A stretch of 64,000 nucleotides of DNA from Rhizophlyctis rosea. Its lineage: Eukaryota > Chytridiomycota > Chytridiomycetes > Rhizophlyctidales > Rhizophlyctidaceae. A program made the translations under genes and the position numbers. Shown here piece by piece: positions 22,401 through 32,396 of the stretch (the first letter of the stretch is position 1; the number at the start of each line of letters is the position of its first letter). The DNA lies in the NCBI GenBank assembly GCA_027596075.1, contig JADGJC010000046.1, forward strand, positions 116,403-180,402, written 5' to 3'. The notes under the pieces were generated by a model. That model ran no database searches. It saw only the letters and a program-made list of their open reading frames with translations, and had not been told where the DNA came from.

Positions 22401-23092
22401 TTGAGATGGAAGGAGAGGATTGAATGTCACCTTCCCCCACCCAATGCGTAAATCAAAGGCAGAAGTGGGGAACAAAAAATGTTATCCAAACATAGTGTTT
22501 CGTGTATTATGAGGGTGGTCAAATTCGGGAGTGAATGTTTCAAGATCGCTATCCGATCGGTCTTTGCGGTTGAAGCGGCATACAAATAAGCCAAGGTGGT
22601 GGGTCATTCAAACGATCGTGTGGTAGTTAGCAAGATGTTGTGCAATCATCAAGATGTGACCTGCTGAAACGAACTTCCGACATAAGACCCAACTGTATTG
22701 TGTACGAATCTACCCGGTCGTGACTATTACCAACCCCATGATCGATCTCTTTTCCACGAAGTTTGTCGACTGTATGACCCATGCTTTACCACTGGCAATG
22801 CATCCAGTGGTAAAGCTTGTAAGGTATCATCAGCAAGTAATCAAAAGACGTGCAACCGAATTCGATTAAAGAAAACAAAGTATTGCATCGTACAACATAT
22901 TCTACTGCCAAACAAAAGCCCTTCCCTCCCTCCCGCCCTCTCTCAACTCCTTTTGGAGAGAACATGCTATCCTATTCCGCTAAAGATACCATCCCTTCCC
23001 TACATATAATTAGTACCAACCACACAACACACACCAACCATTGACAAACCACAAAACATATCCCACTCCGCCCAGGAAGGTCCCACACTGCT
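22401..23092. other. array spacer, nothing recognised
   Basis: AT-rich spacer between decayed copies of the F-box array. A 22-bp stretch around 22789 (ACTGGCAATGCATCCAGTGG) contains a short inverted repeat. Confidence 0.4.
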
Positions 23093-24045
23093 CTACGCCG
23101 CCCGAAACAAATCGTCCTCCCGCTCCTCCAAATACTTCCTCCCCTCATTCGGTTCTGCCGGTCTAATACCCCTCCCGCGTAACCACCCTTCCAACTCCTC
23201 CGAAAACACAGAACCATCCGGATACTTCCTCAAAGTGAATTCCTGCAATTTCGTGCATCAGCGGACAAACCGCTTAGCTGCTTCAAATGTTGCGTCGTCA
23301 TCAACAATGTAGCAACGTGTAAATCTTGCTGTCTTCAATCTGTCTTCAGCATTTTCGCTGATGAGATCCATGATGCTTGGCGGCAGTGGCATGCTGTCAA
23401 AGTGCAAGTGGTCCCATAACCAAGCCTTTGATTCGATATAGGATTCTATATGTCGCCATCAAGATCGTCTTTCGATGAGGAAGGAGTTGGATGGTTGTTG
23501 CCAATTGTGCACAATCTTCGGACAGGTCGGATAATACTTGATTGGTGAGGTGAAATTGGCGTAAGGATAGTGTGTCGACAGCAGAACAGCATCTTGTGGT
23601 CCGTGGAAGGATACGCTGGCAATCAGACGGAATACCGTAGGCAGCGTGTTGATTGAAGGAAGGTAGAGAGGTTTTGGCGCGGTACGGCTCCTTGTTCAAG
23701 CGGATTCGTACGGAATTCAAAATAATTCAGTTCGCTATAGAAATCGTACTTTTTGTCGTATTCGCGGGCGCAATAGGTATGGCGAATTCTCCATCGGAAG
23801 TCGTATAAATTAACGCTTTCAAGTTTTCCGTCGGGTTCGAGTAGATGAAGTTGGTGAACTCGCGGTATACCAAATGCTGCGGCCCATGCTCGACATCTAA
23901 CACCTGCAGCCTACTAAATCCGTCCTTCAGATGCTTCTCGACCTCCCCGCACTTCCAGTCTGACCCGCCCCACTGACCCTTTGCGCTGATGATGAAACTC
24001 AAACTGACCAGCTTCTGACAAAACTCAATGCCGAGATCGCGGAAG
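23093..24045 (-). pseudogene. F-box/leucine-rich family, copy C (5' truncated, frameshifted)
   Basis: Starts mid-family at LGIEFCQKLVSLSFIISAKG (no F-box half). It continues through WKCGEVEKHLKDGFSRLQVL, REFTNFIYSN and YTTSDGEFAIPIA, then loses frame near 23740. The 3' end is recognisable as FTLRKYPDGSVFSEELEGWL, then RPAEPNEGRKYLEEREDDLF with TAG at 23093-23095. Central blocks are scrambled or missing. Confidence 0.65.
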
Positions 24046-24091
24046 AGTCGTGCATTGCATTATTACCTTACTTATTTAAATCCTCTAGACA

Positions 24092-24545
24092 TTATTTCCA
24101 ACCCCTCTCAATCGCAGCTCTGCATCCTACAATAATGCTTTCCAAAACTGCAATAGCCTCCCCAACCTTGGTCCTGAGTGCCCCTTGGTCCTCCAAAAGA
24201 TGCAACAACTCTGAACTGTCCATCCCGAAGAGCATGCCCGTGACCTTACCGCCTGTACGCCCGCCTGCCCCTGGATGGGCGGGAGAGCGCTTCACCGAGG
24301 GTGCGCTTTTGCGGGAGAGCGGGGAGGGACGCGGCATTGAGGGCGGCCTTGCCGGAGGAGGTGGAGCCCGTCGCGGGGACGACGTTGGTGGGGGCAGGTT
24401 GACTGGCGACGCCGGGGCGTTGCAGGCGTTTGGGGTGTTCTCGTAGGCGCCACGGCCGTGGCCAGGCGGGACGAAACCGGGTTGGGTCATGAATTGGAGG
24501 GGTGCGCCAGGGCGAGGGGCGGCATCAAGGAGGACGGGTTATTTT
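24092..24545 (-). pseudogene. poly(A)-binding protein C-terminal fragment (MLLE domain), frame-broken
   Basis: The frame ending at 24092 contains [20 protein letters not shown] followed by [14 protein letters not shown]. This matches the MLLE (PABC) domain of cytoplasmic poly(A)-binding protein, including the KITGMLLE core. Upstream the same domain is readable only in other frames: [20 protein letters not shown] plus EAL, then IQGQAGVQ. A linker ([20 protein letters not shown]) precedes it. At least two frameshifts therefore break a ~130-residue stretch, and no RRMs are present. This is a relic copy, not the working gene. The MLLE domain normally binds PAM2 peptides of translation and deadenylation factors. 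Confidence 0.75.
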
Positions 24546-24801
24546 GCAACGGGCTCTGCAACTCCTGCATAGGTACCCAGTCAATCAATATTCTACACTT
24601 GCAAATGTAGCGCTTATTCGCTTCAAGAGCCGCTTCGGCGTCCACACCATGTTCGCAAGTAGTGAATCTAATGGTCGCTGACGACCATTGACCACTTCCG
24701 CCAACGGATCCAGCATGCTTAGCAACAACGGCATCCTCTGAAGGTGAAAGTGTTTCTAGTATGGCGCGAGAACGCGTATGAAAGTTTTGTAGCTGGACCA
24801 A
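24546..24801 (-). pseudogene. F-box family C-terminal fragment (copy D) abutting the PABP relic
   Basis: The frame reads SATIRFTTCEHGVDAEAALE then ANKRYICKCR. This corresponds to the family block before the C-terminus (TVRFTNCSVGGDKVAAVEAS, RFVRRCE). It runs directly into PABP-linker-like sequence ([13 protein letters not shown]), so the two pieces are fused at about 24545-24580. Confidence 0.55.
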
Positions 24802-25092
24802 TCATCACCGGGAAAGTTTGCTGAACGAGGAGTTTGAAAAAGGAAGGTAGAGAAGGAAGGTAGAGGGAGTTGGTATGTCTGTGTTCTCGCCAGCGCGTTG
24901 GAGAGAATCAAGATCGGGTCAAAATCTGGCTCAACATCGTGCAGACATAGGATGTGAGTTGACTACAGATCATAGGTTGGCTGAGTTGGAATAGAATCAA
25001 GATGAATCATGATGGTGGTCAGGTTTTGGAAGAAGTGGGTGAAGTTTTCTTGGTCTCCGTACATTCCCGACTGAAGTGGTAGTCAAAGAAGC

Positions 25093-25794
25093 TCAATGTA
25101 CTGGGAAAGTCGTACTGGGACCATCATGTAATCGTTCTACGGAGATGGTGATCATGCTGTCGACGCTGGTGTAGGTCAAGACATGTCGAGATAATGATGA
25201 GCAGGTGGAATGGAATTGGTGAAGTTGCAGTGACATAGATGGCCGTCCCCATGCGTGCTCGATATCCAAGATTCTGAGCCGTCCCAAGTCCGTCCGTCAA
25301 TATGCGCTTCACACTTTGTCCTTCCTTAAACTCCAACTCCAACCTCGCTTCTCTTCCTGTTTGTGGACACTGACAAAGCGGACTTCGGGCAGTTGTCAGA
25401 GAGCACGGATAGGCGTAATCAATCAAAGCTTCCAACCCTTCACCTGCAGGATCCTCAGATGTACAAACCATATAAAGTACTGGCAAAGTATAAAGGCTGA
25501 ATCCTCTTCAGCGGCTCGCACTTGCACTTCGACCCGTTGCACTGATATGAATCACTTCTTGAGCACATCCTTTTGTTTTCGAATTTTTAGGTCCATATCT
25601 CTGCCCCACCGCCTGAGCAAATGTAGCCCTTCATAGGATCGGCGGCGAAGAAGGCGATATGATTGAAGGCGGGCTTCGGTGCGTTTTGGAACCGAAGGGG
25701 ACGACAGGTTGGGGTGAAGATAAAGGTATGTGAGGATTAGGAAGAGGATTTCGGGTGGGAGGACGTTTGCGGGTGAGAAGTAGGTTGTGTCCAT
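25093..25794 (-). pseudogene. F-box/leucine-rich family, copy E (multiply broken)
   Basis: ATG-initiated F-box half (NVLPPEILFLILTYL, then HPNLSSPSVPKRTEARLQSY) at 25794 loses frame after ~70 codons. Downstream blocks survive in other frames: DGLGRLRILDIEHAWGRPSM, then LTYTSVDSMITISVERL. The 3' half is absent. Confidence 0.6.
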
Positions 25795-26657
25795 TCATAT
25801 TGAAAGTCAGAAATGAAAATGGTCGGAAATGCTTGAGCCGCCAACAATACTGGTTGCAGTAAAAGGTGAGCAGAGTGATGTGCGCAACTAAGGGTGCAGG
25901 CTTCAAAGAATCGGCGTAACTATACCACCGAGAGATTGAGCAAATTGGTACTTCCGCTTGATGTACGAGTGTGGGAAAGAGATGGCCAAGTTCAATCGGA
26001 CTTCAGATACCGGGAAAATCGGAAAATAATCACATGGTGTGGTCACCGTGCCACAAAAGCACAGTGATGCTACTTTTAGGGCACATTTGCTGACATGTGT
26101 TGCGCCACGAGTGAACGTTTTCCGATTTTTGCGGCAGGTATGATGGTGGCTTAGTTTGACCAGGGCTCTCAGGGTCCTAGCAGAAGAAAACTCACCAGAC
26201 ATATGAAGGCTGCAGGGAAAACCATTAGTGCTAGAGCCCTTCCGCCTTTCTGCTTTTCTGCCCTGGCTACGGCGTCTCCACCAAGATTGATGCGTTCGGT
26301 CTTGCCATTCCTCAAAAAGGCTTCTTTTGTGGGGACGAAACGAAGATCTACAACATAGTGTCATGTCCACCACCCGAAGAATTTGTGATCCTCTTGCCGC
26401 CACCCGAACTCCCGCTTCCGAACTGTGCGCGTAGGCGCGTGTTCCAAACGAAAGCCCATTGCTGCAACAAGCTATCCACTGATGCAAGTTGCCCCTTAAT
26501 AGATGATCACGATAGAATTGCATTGTGAAGAAAAACAGGGCCAGCGTCATACAACTACATCGCGAAATCCGTCCCTCCCATTCCTTTTTACTCACACGAC
26601 GTAGATCGAATCCCTAGCAAAATAGCATATCTCCCCATCACAAACATCCGCTCCCCC
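25795..26657. other. array spacer with a long unassigned minus-strand frame
   Basis: A 230-codon minus-strand frame (26595-25903) has no recognisable domain and an odd composition (Cys, Arg and Ser scattered, no hydrophobic core). There is no sign of family blocks. It may be a chance frame in decayed sequence, so I do not call it a gene. Confidence 0.35.
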
Positions 26658-27520
26658 TCAAACATAACCCTCCAACAAAAGCTCATTTTCCATCTCTTCC
26701 AAATACTTCCTCCCATCATTGTACTCCGCCGGCTTGATCCCTTTTTTTCGCAAAAGTGCATCCAACTCCCTACTACGCACCCCATCAATCATATGGCGAA
26801 CAGCTTTCAGGGGTCACTGATAGATGAGGTCCTCCACCAAAAGAACCATGTGCTATACTACTTGCCCGAGAACGTGCTTTTGCACGCCTGATCCTTTGAT
26901 ATTCATTCGGAGGAGCCGCGCGTTTGAGCACAAAAATTCGTTCCTCGTTCGTGAACTCCCGTAAATCACTTCACCTCTCAAGGAGCCGCTTGCTAGCTGC
27001 TACCGCTGCGTCCTCATCCTGGTCCACCCAACAAGCAGTGAACTTAGCGGTCTGTAGGTCCTTGGCATGCTTGCTGATTAGGTCCTTGATGACGGGCGGG
27101 ATAGGCATATTGTCGAAGTGGTTGTGATGCCAGTACTCACTCTCCCTTTGTGCAGACTGTGATAGACAAACTTCTTAGATTCCGACACTCTGAAAGAGAA
27201 AGGCCAAATTCATCCAACCGATCCATGAACCCTTCAACTTCACAATTCTCAAATCATCACAAGCCGACAATCAACTGCACAAGGTCGAGCTGCTCCCACC
27301 GCTACACTGTCGCGGACCCGAACGCGGCGGATCGGTCTGCGCTCACCCAAACTCGGTCGGATTATGTCCACGCTCAAGTCTTCTCTTCCCATATGAGGAT
27401 AAACCATATCGTCCGCCGGAATGGCCCAAATGTCGCGCCAGACTAGCGGTCGCTTACAGCTCTCCAAAGATCTTCCAAGCTTTGCAGGCAATGGCGCACT
27501 CGCGGTAGTTGCCGCAAATT
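26658..27520 (-). pseudogene. F-box/leucine-rich family, copy F (internal deletion and frameshifts)
   Basis: 5' blocks: NYRECAIACKAW, PLVWRDIWAIP, GREDLSVDIIRPSLG, RRPIRRVRVRDSV, then in a shifted frame LRIVKLKGSWIGWMNLAFLF. The central LRR half is missing, and the sequence resumes at HFDNMPIPPVIKDLISKHAK then DLQTAKFTACWVDQDEDAAV. The 3' end reads SRELDALLRKKGIKPAEYND then GRKYLEEMENELLLEGYV with TGA at 26658-26660. It retains the Trp codon (GWMNLAF) that is TGA in copy G. Confidence 0.65.
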
Positions 27521-27759
27521 TATGTTTTCTACCACTCTGATGTCTTTACTTCGAAGATAGCTTGCGTGTTTGCAGAACGTGTATGTAAGACGTAAATTTT
27601 GCAGTCTGCGGTGAGCTCTGCCCACGTCTGGCCAACTAGCAAATGTAGAATATCTTCGGCATCAAGGGCATCTCCTCCAATTAGAGATGCGTCCAAGAGG
27701 GAGTGAGGGCGACGATGACGGCTTTGTATTTTCATTGATCTTCCGGTGTAAGGCTTTCA

Positions 27760-27870
27760 CCCTTATGCGAGTGGAAATGAAATGTAGATGGAGTTGGTGA
27801 ACCCGAAAATGCGTTTGCAGGGAGGAGACTGCCAATCGTGGACATGTGCAAGCATGTGCCAAATCCAGTG
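27760..27870 (-). pseudogene. F-box family small central fragment
   Basis: Reads GFTNSIYISFPLA in one frame, matching the family block FTNFIYSS/SN. The flanks show no further continuous similarity. Sequence from 27870 to 28347 holds nothing else I can assign. Confidence 0.35.
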
Positions 27871-28347
27871 AATGATACCTTCGTTGACGCGCAAGAACGT
27901 ACGGAGCAAAAACGTGGATATCGTAACATGTTGCAGATGTGGTATGGATGGGTAAGATTTCATTAGTGCAAGGTAGTTTTTGGAAGAAGGGACCGTATTT
28001 AACATGGGGTCCAAAGGGTCTAAGTCACATCACTACACAAAAAGCAGAATCATGGATTGGCAGAACTCGATTAGTAGTGGGGCCACAGGCAATTAACATA
28101 CATTATATTGTCAAAGCCATCTTCCTTGTGAGCTGTCCCCAGTAAATGCACTCACAACAGATTCAATTCTGAAGTTCGCATCATCATTAGCGAGCGATCG
28201 CAAGGTATGCAATACAACTCAGTTGTAAACCATTATGTAGAGTCTGGCATCGCAACATATCTTTCTCGCTGAAACATGATCTATACCTACTGACTTTGAA
28301 CGGTACCACATATCCCACTCCACCCAATAATTTTCCATGCCCGACAT

Positions 28348-29790
28348 CTAGTTCGCCCACAAGATTCTGTTCTCAAATTCTTCTAAATACCTCCTCCCAT
28401 GATATGACTTCGCTGGTCCAATACCCCTCTCACGCAACAACTCATCTAATTCCGTTGAGAACTCCTTACGGCTCCCAAACACCGTCAGCGTAAACTCCCT
28501 CAAATTCTCACACCGACGAACAAACCGTAAGCTAGCTTCTACCGCCGCTACCTTATCCCCTCCTACCGAACAATTTGTAAATCTAACAGTCCGCAGAGTA
28601 TTCGCGCCCTGCTCACTAATCAGATCCAGAATGTCCGGTGGCAGGGGCATCTGGTCAAAATGTACATGTTTCCAGAATCTGGCCTTTGCGAGGATGAAAA
28701 GTTCGTACGTGGGGGTATCGAAATGTGGTACGGACTCAGGAAGCAAGTGGATCGTCTCGGGACATGCGGGCCAGAACAGTGTTTGTCCTGTTAGTTCTCG
28801 GAGCATTGCGTTGGTGATATAGACATAGTCTAGGCGCAAGGTATTGATGAGACCGCAGTTCGCAATAGTAAGAGGTAGGTTGTGGTCCCCGTAAATGATG
28901 AGGGTGCCTATTTGACTTGTTCTGAGGATAAAGTCGGCGAGGTGTGAATGCGATGGTCTGGCACGCGAAAAAGGGTCGCAGTTGATTTCGAGATAGGATA
29001 TGTCGACCATAAATTCAAAATAACGCTCGTCCCATTCACGTGCCAGTAGGGCTTGAACAGGAATCATGAATTCGCCGTCAGTGCTGGTGTAAATCAATGC
29101 GCGCAAGTCGTCTGTCAGGTTCGCATAGATGAAATCCGTGAACTCGCGAAACCTCAAATGCCCGTGCCCATGCTCGATATCTAAAACTTGGAGCCTGCTA
29201 AACCCTCCATTCAACAGCTTCCTCCACCGGTCGTCCTTCCAGTCGGAACCACCCCACTCTCCTCTTGCAGATACGGTAATTGCCAAACTACTCAACTTCG
29301 GACACTGTTCAAACAGAAAAGCCAAGTCCATTCAACCCATCCACGAACCCCTTAGTTTGACAATCCTTAAGTTCCCACAGTACAATAATCGGCTGCATAA
29401 TGGTTTGGCGCTCCCCTCGTCAACGGCGTCGACCTGAACCCGACGGATAGGAACACCTAAGTTAGATCCGAGGACGTCCACACATAGGTCCTTTCTTCCC
29501 ATCACCGGGCGCACCATGTTTTTCGACGGGTCCGCCGAAATGTCCAGCCAGAAGTGGAACAGTGCAACCGATCTCCATGCTCTGCACGTGAGAGCGCAGT
29601 CACGGAAGTCTTCGCACATGTCAAGGTGACGGTTGCGGCGAGAAATATCGGATAGGCCTTCGAGGTTGGGGCGGAGAAGGTTGAAGATGATGTGGAGAGA
29701 GGAGGTTGGGATGTGGAAGAAGGATGCTAGGAGGTGGATAGGGGTTGTAGGGAGGTGGGAGGACGACGTTGGGAGGGTGAACGGTAACAA
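28348..29790 (-). pseudogene. F-box/leucine-rich family, copy G (single in-frame TGA)
   Basis: Two frames, 29790-29332 and 29331-28348, are contiguous and in phase. They are separated only by TGA (29334-29332) where copies A and F have the Trp codon of the block GWMDLAF/GWMNLAF. Blocks are otherwise complete: PTSSLHIIFNLLRPNLEGL, CEDFRDCALTCRAWRSVALF, VMGRKDLCVDVLGSNLG, LCSRLLYCGNLRIVKLRGSW, stop, MDLAFLFEQCPKLSSLAITV, DIEHGHGHLRFREFTDFIYA, YTSTDGEFMIPVQALL, HFDQMPLPPDILDLISEQ and ELDELLRERGIGPAKSYH. Total length ~480 codons. A single G-to-A change explains the break, so it is a very young pseudogene, a readthrough case or a sequence error. Function if intact: ubiquitin-ligase adaptor (inferred). 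Confidence 0.75.
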
Positions 29791-30280
29791 CTGTGGGAAA
29801 CTGGTCTTCCTCCATCGTTATCGCAAACACAAGTTCAGCGGGTTGTGAGCCTCAGGACTCCTATCACGGTTATATCAAAGAGCTGTCAGGACGCGGTGCA
29901 ATTTGAGTGGGAAGCTGGGTCAGAAATAACCTCAAGGCCAACCGCGTCCTGACCTTGTGCAATTTATCCAAAAGAGGCAATAGCGCTAACGCATCGGTCA
30001 ATGTGTCCCTTTTGCGGTGCTGATCCAACGAACTGGCAAGAAACTTCAATTGCCAGACCATAGCATGCATTAGTGCCGCTATTCTCGATTTGCAAATGAC
30101 GATGCAAGGCGATGTCCCCTTTAAACCTTTGGTATAATGCGCAGACTTTACCGAAGTTCACAGTCTCGCCACAATCTTCTGATCAGGTCATCATCAGCAA
30201 TGAACGAAGCCGACCCATCCACAACGTTTTGCATCATATGAAGTGTTGGTTTTCATGAAAGATGTTTTCTATTTCCACAC
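29791..30280. other. array spacer
   Basis: Contains two near-repeated phrases (TCAGGACGCGGT and GCGTCCTGACC at 29886-29953) forming an inverted repeat of about 12 bp. No gene seen. Confidence 0.4.
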
Positions 30281-31832
30281 CTACGGCTGCCAATACAAAG
30301 CATCTTCCAGCAAGTCCAAATCTTCCCACCAATTTACAACCCCTTCACAAGGCACAATCCCCCTCTCCTGCAAAACGCTATCCAGCTCGTCCCCAGATAT
30401 ACCATCATGTGTGAAAGCCTTCAACTTCCGACACATCTGAACAAACTTCTTACAACCTTCGACCAACTCACTTCCCATCGGCCCGTGGCATGACTCGATT
30501 CTGACGGTCTCCAGTGAGTGTTTCCCTCCCTCTGCAAGCTCTCCCATCATCTCCGACAACAGAGAATACGCTTCTAAATGCAGATTTTTGCAGAACGGCC
30601 CAACCGTGCTGATCATAGCGCTGAAAAACTCGCGTAAAGGAAAGTCGGAAGGAATTGGGTATGCGGAATGGTAGATGTTGACGGGGGTCACATTCCGGGG
30701 AAGAGCGAACCGTTCCGAGGGACCATAACACGGGCACTCATGGAGGCATAGGGTCTTTAAGTTTCGGCATCTCAACCACGCAGTTGGAGGTGAGTAATGG
30801 TTACGAATGATTAGAGTCGTCAAATTGCCGAGGCTGCAGACGAACCGATCGAATTTGTAAGATGTATGCCGTGGTCCGTCCGGTAACCCCGAGTGGATAT
30901 CGAGATACGTCAACGTGTACGGGAAATCAGCGCGGGGCCGTTGGAGTGATTGTCCCACAGGGAACACGAATTTACCGTCAGAACTGAAGTGGGTCAGAGC
31001 GCGCATGGATGACGACAGGCTTAGGTAGACAAATTCGGTGAATTTGTGAGTGGTGCGATGATTGTCCATATGTCCCATGTCTAGAATCTGGAGCTTTCCG
31101 AATCCCTTCTTCAGATATTCCTCTACATCCTCCCAAGCAGACTGGGCAAAACATCGTTTACCGACTGTGAGGGATAGAGCATCGTTTACCGACTGTGAGG
31201 GATAGAGATGCCAATCTCTCACAACAGATGAAAACCAAAGCCAGAGTAAGCGGTTCAAACCACGCACCGCTAAGCTTCAGGATCCTCAGTTTTTCGAAGC
31301 TGCAGATCGTATGACACATTTCCTCCACACTCCCACCCAAGGCATCTACTTCTACGCGTCGGACCTTCATGATGATTCCTTTTTGCTTGATCAAGACATC
31401 TATCGTTGTATCCGCCACTCCGCTTACTGGACGAACCGTAAGGCGCATATGATCGGCGAGGATGTCGCGCCAGACGAATTGAAGTGCGGTGGGTGTCCAG
31501 GTTTTGCAGGCAATGGCGCATACGCGGAAATCTTTACATGTTTGAAGTCGACGCTCATGGCGTTCGTGATCAGGGAGGTTTCGCAGGTTTGGACGGAGGA
31601 ACGAGAAAATCATGGTGAGGATTTCAGGTGGGAGGAGGTTCGCGACAGAAAGGCGGACAGCTTGTGTGCCATGATCATTCGGTGTTGCGGAAGGTGATGT
31701 ATATAAATTCGCGGGAGATTGGCGGTTGTGCACGACCTGATCGTTGCCATCGGTTGTACCACGGTCGGCGGAGACAGAAGTCGTGTGATCCGAAGACGAA
31801 GGGACACTGCCGTCAGCGTTGGATGTGTCCAT
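30281..31832 (-). pseudogene. F-box/leucine-rich family, copy H (broken by a 28-bp tandem duplication)
   Basis: ATG at 31832; a Ser/Thr-rich leader precedes the F-box (NLLPPEILTMIFSFLRPN, then CKDFRVCAIACKTWTPTALQ and FVWRDI). Blocks follow to LTLALVFICCERLASLSLTV. There a perfect 28-bp tandem duplication (31152-31179 and 31180-31207) shifts the frame and stops translation. Beyond one repeat unit the frame continues (TVGKRCFAQSAWEDVEEYLK, KGFGKLQILDMGHMD, then HKFTEFVYLSLSSSMRALTH) to ELDSVLQERGIVPCEGVVNW and the stop at 30281. It is the most diverged copy in the array. The duplication is the only lesion I see. Confidence 0.75.
31152..31207 (+). repeat. perfect 28-bp direct duplication
   Basis: Two identical abutting 28-bp units starting CATCGTTTACCGACTGTGAG. 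The length is not a multiple of three, so it frameshifts the F-box copy H. Confidence 0.95.
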
Positions 31833-32396
31833 TAGTGACGGGTGCCTGTTTACGTTCCGCGCGAGAGTTCTGTCCTACTGCTGGCGACTTGAGTATATGA
31901 GGACTAATCGTGCACCGTTCAAGGCCATCGGAGAGGATGGTATTGCGCGATAGGGGGAAGGAAGTTGGGTAGGTTGCGTAGGGAAGACGACTATTGACGT
32001 CGAGAGGTTGACGTGGGAGGACCTATCTTGTTATGCGTTAGAGGTGTCACGTATGATTTGATTAACAGGAGTCGGTATTGGTACGGTAAGGCGGTGATCT
32101 CCGTGGGCAATTGGGAAAAGGAAGGAAGAAGCGCGACCGCGTTCTGGGGTTTGGCGAATGATACCACCCACGGGTACGGTGGCCGCGATACAACAAGTGG
32201 CTTGACGGGTCTATGTGTCCCCAAACAGGTTCCTCACAATCAATTTGCGAGAAAATAAGAGCATTATATGACCCCTTTCAATATGCATCTCTGTTGTATC
32301 ATTACCATTATTCGGGAGCCATTTTACATACCACATTGATCTGGGTTTTCATTTCTATTTACACATCATCACTTCCTAAGGGTAAAACCGGTGGAT
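31833..32396. other. intergenic, nothing recognised
   Basis: 5' flank of copy H and 3' flank of the minus-strand gene at 32397. Confidence 0.5.

Noticed and set aside
25903..26595. 230-codon open frame on the minus strand between F-box copies
   Set aside because: No domain, no family blocks, odd Cys/Arg/Ser composition and no supporting splice context; probably a chance frame in decayed DNA.
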